DNA from: Pseudaquabacterium terrae | GTDB taxonomy: Bacteria; Pseudomonadota; Gammaproteobacteria; Burkholderiales; Burkholderiaceae_C | DNA: 64,000 bases | Direction of reading: 5' to 3' | NCBI RefSeq assembly: GCF_013266755.1 | Contig: NZ_JABRWJ010000002.1 | Coordinates: forward strand, 310,001-374,000 | In this document: piece after piece, positions 61,118 to 64,000 of the stretch | How positions within the stretch are numbered: position 1 is the first letter of the stretch | Layout: each line of letters opens with the position of its first letter | The notes under the pieces: model-generated | The model's database searches: none | Told to the model about the DNA's origin: nothing | The model's input: only the letters and a program-made list of their open reading frames with translations | Position numbers and translations under genes: made by a program

Positions 61118-61836
61118 GCCATCAGCCTGTTGCGCAGCGGCTTGCTGTGGTCGATCGCCATGCCCATCGCCACCGCGGCGGCGATCGCCACCAGCATGTT
61201 CAGCTTCAGCGGCAGTGCGTAGGCAGCGACCGCCGCCGTGCCGGCCAGCACCGCCGGCAGCCAGGTCGCGCGGTCGCTCAACAGCGAGTAGGTCATGCCG
61301 AGCAACGCCATCGTGCCGGCGAAGCCCAGGCCCCACTCGGTCGGCACGTGGTTGCCGAGCAGGATGCCGGCGAGCGACGCCACGTGCCAGGAACCGGCGT
61401 TGACGGTCGCGCCGCCCCAGAAGTAGGGCAGTTGCTCCGGCGCGGGCTTGCCGCCGGGGAAGCGGCGCATGAACAGCACGTAGTTCAGGTCCGCGGTGAA
61501 GTAGGCGAGTCGGGCGCGCTGGCCGAGCGGCAGGTGCTTGAAGTACGGCCGCCACTGCGCGCTGAAGATCACGAAGCGCAGGTTCAGGCACAGCGCGGTG
61601 GCCCACACGACCCAGATCGGCGCGCCGGCGGCGATCAGCGGCACCGAGGCCAGCTGCGCGGTGCCGGCGAACACCGTCAGCGACATCAACAACGCGATCC
61701 AGACGCCGATGCCGCTCTTGACCATCGCGACCCCGGTCACCAGGCCCCAGGCGGCGATGCCCAGCGCGATGCCGACCATTTCCTTGGCGCCGCGGCGGTA
61801 TTCGGGGTGCCGCCAGGGCGGGGATGCTTCGGACAT
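61114..61836 (-). CDS. azlC: AzlC-type branched-chain amino acid exporter subunit
   Basis: 240 residues with about seven membrane helices and the AzlC blocks MVGIALGIAAWGLVTGVAMV, FAGTAQLASVPLIAAGAP, NLRFVIFSAQWRP and GTMALLGMTYSLL. It is the larger partner of AzlD. ATG 61836 lies just below the repeat cluster at 61871-61971, which may separate it from the gene above. Confidence 0.9.
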   Translation of the reverse strand: MSEASPPWRHPEYRRGAKEMVGIALGIAAWGLVTGVAMVKSGIGVWIALLMSLTVFAGTAQLASVPLIAAGAPIWVVWATALCLNLRFVIFSAQWRPYFKHLPLGQRARLAYFTADLNYVLFMRRFPGGKPAPEQLPYFWGGATVNAGSWHVASLAGILLGNHVPTEWGLGFAGTMALLGMTYSLLSDRATWLPAVLAGTAAVAAYALPLKLNMLVAIAAAVAMGMAIDHSKPLRNRLMA

Positions 61837-61870
61837 TCAGGGATTGTCCTATGGACACGGAGCACCCCGG

Positions 61871-61971
61871 GCGTGCAGGGACGCCCGCGGCGCGTGCAGC
61901 GCCGCAGACTTCAGTGTCCGCGCGTGCAGCGCCGCAGACATTCAAATGTCTGCGCATGCAGCGCCGCAGAC
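61871..61971. repeat. Short direct repeats with a nested palindrome
   Basis: GCGTGCAGCGCCGCAGAC occurs at 61892-61909 and 61922-61939, and with one change (GCATGC...) at 61954-61971; the spacing is 30 and 32 bases. A partial copy (GCGTGCAG) lies at 61871. Between copies 2 and 3, GCAGACATT-CA-AATGTCTGC (61934-61953) is a perfect palindrome. It sits between the DUF2807 stop and azlC. Confidence 0.8.
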
Positions 61972-61979
61972 TTCAGCCG

Positions 61980-62744
61980 TCAGCGCTTGCGCACGCTGCC
62001 GCTGCCGGCGACGGTGCTCTTGACTTGCGCTTCGCCGCGGTACACCACATCGCCCGTGCCGGCGATCGACACGGCGAGCGTCTTGTCGGCGTGCACCTTG
62101 GCATCGCCCGAGCCGGCGATGCTGATCGACACGTCGTCGGCCTTCAGCCCTTCGGTCTGCACGTCGCCGCTGCCCGAGACCTTGATCTGCAGCTTGCCGA
62201 CCTGGCCGCCGCCGGCCTTCACGTTGCCGGAGCCGGCGATCTTGACCGTGAGCTCCTCGGCAGCCAGCGACTCGAGGTTCACGTCACCCGAGCCCGACAC
62301 CGCGAGCACCAGCTGCGGCGTCTTCAGCGCGCCGATCGAGACATCGCTCGATCCGGCACTGGCGATCGATTGCAGCTTGACCGCGGTGACGTCGACGGTC
62401 GGCGACTGGTGCAGGCGCAGCTGGCTGCCGCGCTTCCAGCGCACCATCAGCGTCTTGCCTTCGACGACGGTCTCGAGGTAGGGCAGCAGGTTCGCATGCG
62501 CCTTCGCCTCGACGGCCTGCTGCGCGCCCTGGCGCACGTGCAGGTCGATGCCGCCGGAGACCGAGATCGCGTCGAACTCGGCGCTGACGCTGCGGGCCTC
62601 GGAGACGACGGCCCCGCTGGCCTTGACCGACTCGGCGCGCACGCCGGTCGGCATCGCGGACAGCGCGGCGCCCGCCAGCGCAGCGGCCAAGGCGATGCCG
62701 AACGCGCGGTCGAGCCAGGAAAAGATGCGGTCAGCCCGTTGCAT
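61980..62744 (-). CDS. DUF2807 (GIN-domain) exported beta-helix protein
   Basis: 254 residues from ATG 62744 with GGAG upstream. The signal peptide is at about 14-38 (GIALAAALAGAALSAMPTGVRA). The rest is a DUF2807 domain with repeated turns (SGSGDV, AGSGNV, SGSGDV, AGSGDA, AGTGDV, AGSGSV), each about 20-25 residues apart, which predicts a right-handed beta-helix in the periplasm or on the surface. Function unknown in Proteobacteria. Confidence 0.82.
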   Translation of the reverse strand: MQRADRIFSWLDRAFGIALAAALAGAALSAMPTGVRAESVKASGAVVSEARSVSAEFDAISVSGGIDLHVRQGAQQAVEAKAHANLLPYLETVVEGKTLMVRWKRGSQLRLHQSPTVDVTAVKLQSIASAGSSDVSIGALKTPQLVLAVSGSGDVNLESLAAEELTVKIAGSGNVKAGGGQVGKLQIKVSGSGDVQTEGLKADDVSISIAGSGDAKVHADKTLAVSIAGTGDVVYRGEAQVKSTVAGSGSVRKR

Positions 62745-62876
62745 GAGTTTCTCCGTTGCCGTGATCTGGACGCGATGATGCCGCGCCATTCCGGGCGGGC
62801 AAGCAAAGCGCGACCAGCGGTCGCAGAGGGGGGCTGAACTGTCGAGGCCGCGGGACGGACCGGCGGCGAACGCCGA

Positions 62877-63302
62877 TCAGGGCGGCGCGCGGCGCTTGCG
62901 CGGCTCGGTGGCGGCACTCTTGTCGGCGGGCTTTTCCTCCGCCTTCTCACCGCCCGGCTTGGCCGCGGGCTTCTCTTCGGCCTCGGTGCCGGGCTCGATG
63001 CGGGTCGCAGCGACCTGGGTCTCGGCCTGGATCTGCGGCACCACCGCCTGAAGCTTGTTCTCGACCATGTACTCGTTCATCTCGCGCCAGCCGGCGTAGA
63101 TCGCCGCGCGGTCGGCGCGGCGGTTGAGCACGTAGCAGTCTTCGATCGCCCGGCCGGCATGGCGGCAGGCACCGCCGATCGCCTTGCCGTCGGCCTCGCG
63201 GCGCGCGGCAATCGCGCTGGCCGACTCGATGCCGAGCTGGTCGCAGCCGGCGGCGAGCAGGCTGGCGAGCAACAGGACCGGGGTGAACAGTGCGGGGCGC
63301 AT
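62877..63302 (-). CDS. Hypothetical lipoprotein
   Basis: 141 residues with lipobox LLAAGC after a clear signal peptide. The mature part has a conserved-looking helical core with two cysteines (GGACRHAGRAIEDCYVLNRR, then AAIYAGWREMNEYMVENKL), followed by a low-complexity Lys/Glu/Ala/Pro tail. I do not recognise the family. It lies between htpX and the DUF2807 gene on the same strand. Confidence 0.7.
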   Translation of the reverse strand: MRPALFTPVLLLASLLAAGCDQLGIESASAIAARREADGKAIGGACRHAGRAIEDCYVLNRRADRAAIYAGWREMNEYMVENKLQAVVPQIQAETQVAATRIEPGTEAEEKPAAKPGGEKAEEKPADKSAATEPRKRRAPP

Positions 63303-63344
63303 GGCGGGTTTATCGGCGCCCGCGGCCGCCGGCTTGAGCCGGAT

Positions 63345-64000
63345 TCAGCGCGCCACGGCCATCTGCAGGAGACGTTCTACACGTTCTTCGGTCGACGGGT
63401 GGGTCGAGAACAGGCCGCGCAGGCCGCCCGCGGACAGCGGATTCATGATCATCATCTGCGCCGTCTCCGGATGGCGCTCGGCCGTCGGCAGCGGGATGCC
63501 CTGCGCGTAACGCTGGATCTTCTGCAGTGCCGAGGCCAGCGACTGCGGATCGCCGGCAATCTCGGCGCCCTCACGGTCGGCCTCGAACTCGCGCGCGCGG
63601 CTGATCGCCATCTGGATCAGGGCGGCGGCGATCGGCGCCAGGATCGCGACCAGCAGGCCGACCAGCGGGTTCGCGGGCCGGCCGTCGTCACTGCGGCCGC
63701 CGAAGAACATCGCGAAGTTCGCCAGCATGCCGATCGCGCCGGCCATCGTCGCGCTGATCGTCGAGATCAGGATGTCGCGGTGCTTGACGTGCGCCAGCTC
63801 GTGCGCCATCACGCCACGCAGCTCGCGCGGCGTCAGCGCGCGGATGATGCCGCTGGTCGCGGCGACCGCGGCATGCGACGGATTGCGCCCGGTCGCGAAG
63901 GCGTTCGGCGCCTGCTCGTCGATGATGTAGACGCGCGGCATCGGCAGGCCGGCGCGCTGCGCCAGCTCACGCACCATGGCGACGAATTGCGGCGCGCTGC
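63345..64000 (-). CDS. htpX: Membrane zinc metalloprotease HtpX (5' partial)
   Basis: The 3' 218 codons are in the window; the start lies beyond 64000. Zinc motif [10 protein letters not shown], a pair of membrane helices, the third-ligand block [15 protein letters not shown] and the C-terminal [13 protein letters not shown] are all present. HtpX degrades misfolded inner-membrane proteins alongside FtsH. Only the first quarter of the protein is missing. Confidence 0.93.
   Translation of the reverse strand, partial: SAPQFVAMVRELAQRAGLPMPRVYIIDEQAPNAFATGRNPSHAAVAATSGIIRALTPRELRGVMAHELAHVKHRDILISTISATMAGAIGMLANFAMFFGGRSDDGRPANPLVGLLVAILAPIAAALIQMAISRAREFEADREGAEIAGDPQSLASALQKIQRYAQGIPLPTAERHPETAQMMIMNPLSAGGLRGLFSTHPSTEERVERLLQMAVAR

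Noticed and set aside
61892-61971. Possible small CRISPR array (three repeats of 18 bases)
   Set aside because: Repeats are too short, intervals are 12-14 bases rather than 30 or more, and no cas genes are near.

Overview
The window is a GC-rich, gene-dense stretch of a betaproteobacterial chromosome. The gene order hemA-prfA-prmC-grxD-ubiX, ftsY beside a Met tRNA, ffh, pilSR-ampD-nrdAB-H1-like protein, and pgk...pyk...fba-purC is typical of Burkholderiales. The GC content, a PEP-CTERM protein and a GC-rich intergenic palindrome suggest the Rubrivivax/Leptothrix/Methylibium (Sphaerotilaceae) side of the order. That placement is inference; no rRNA gene is present. I see no CRISPR array, insertion sequence, prophage or integrase. 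No gene-free stretch exceeds 300 bases; the longest is 43588-43834 (247 nt), which carries paired NrdR-like boxes.

Layout. 1-8.9 kb: a RutR-type TetR regulator (5' end outside the window), a Ser/Thr kinase coupled to an OmpA-like lipoprotein, an ABC exporter, the divergent lysA/lysR pair, and a 57-residue PEP-CTERM protein next to a membrane fatty-acid hydroxylase-type enzyme. 8.9-14.5 kb: a complete reductive pyrimidine catabolic operon on the minus strand (preT-preA-hydA-carbamoyl hydrolase). It is preceded by a near-consensus RutR operator and a near-perfect sigma-54 promoter, which implies uracil/thymine control together with nitrogen control. 14.6-19.2 kb: an isochorismatase/DJ-1/AraC cluster and two coupled peptidase-like hydrolases. 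19.3-24.6 kb: a stand-alone molybdopterin oxidoreductase, a metalloprotease lipoprotein, and a storage-lipid group (PHA granule protein, acyl-CoA-binding protein, wax ester synthase/DGAT).

24.6-43.6 kb is mostly core: rppH, proS, a lytic transglycosylase, ubiX, grxD, prmC, prfA, hemA, miaB, tRNA-Met, ftsY, ffh, a cytochrome c assembly-type membrane protein, pilS, pilR and ampD. 43.6-48.9 kb: nrdA and nrdB with an NrdR-type control region, then a lysine/alanine-rich histone H1-like protein and a clear terminator. 48.9-53.2 kb: three tandem, very similar helical-repeat (TPR-like) genes downstream of purC, the least explained part of the window. 53.2-60.7 kb: central carbon genes (fba, pyk, maeB, pgk), interrupted on the opposite strand by a one-piece wHTH + GHKL ATPase + STAS-like regulator. 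60.8-64 kb: azlCD amino-acid exporter, a cluster of short repeats, a DUF2807 beta-helix protein, a lipoprotein and the 3' part of htpX.

The leading candidates for something undescribed are the TPR triplet behind purC, the wHTH-GHKL-STAS switch protein, the miniature PEP-CTERM protein beside a lipid hydroxylase, and the double-controlled pyrimidine operon.
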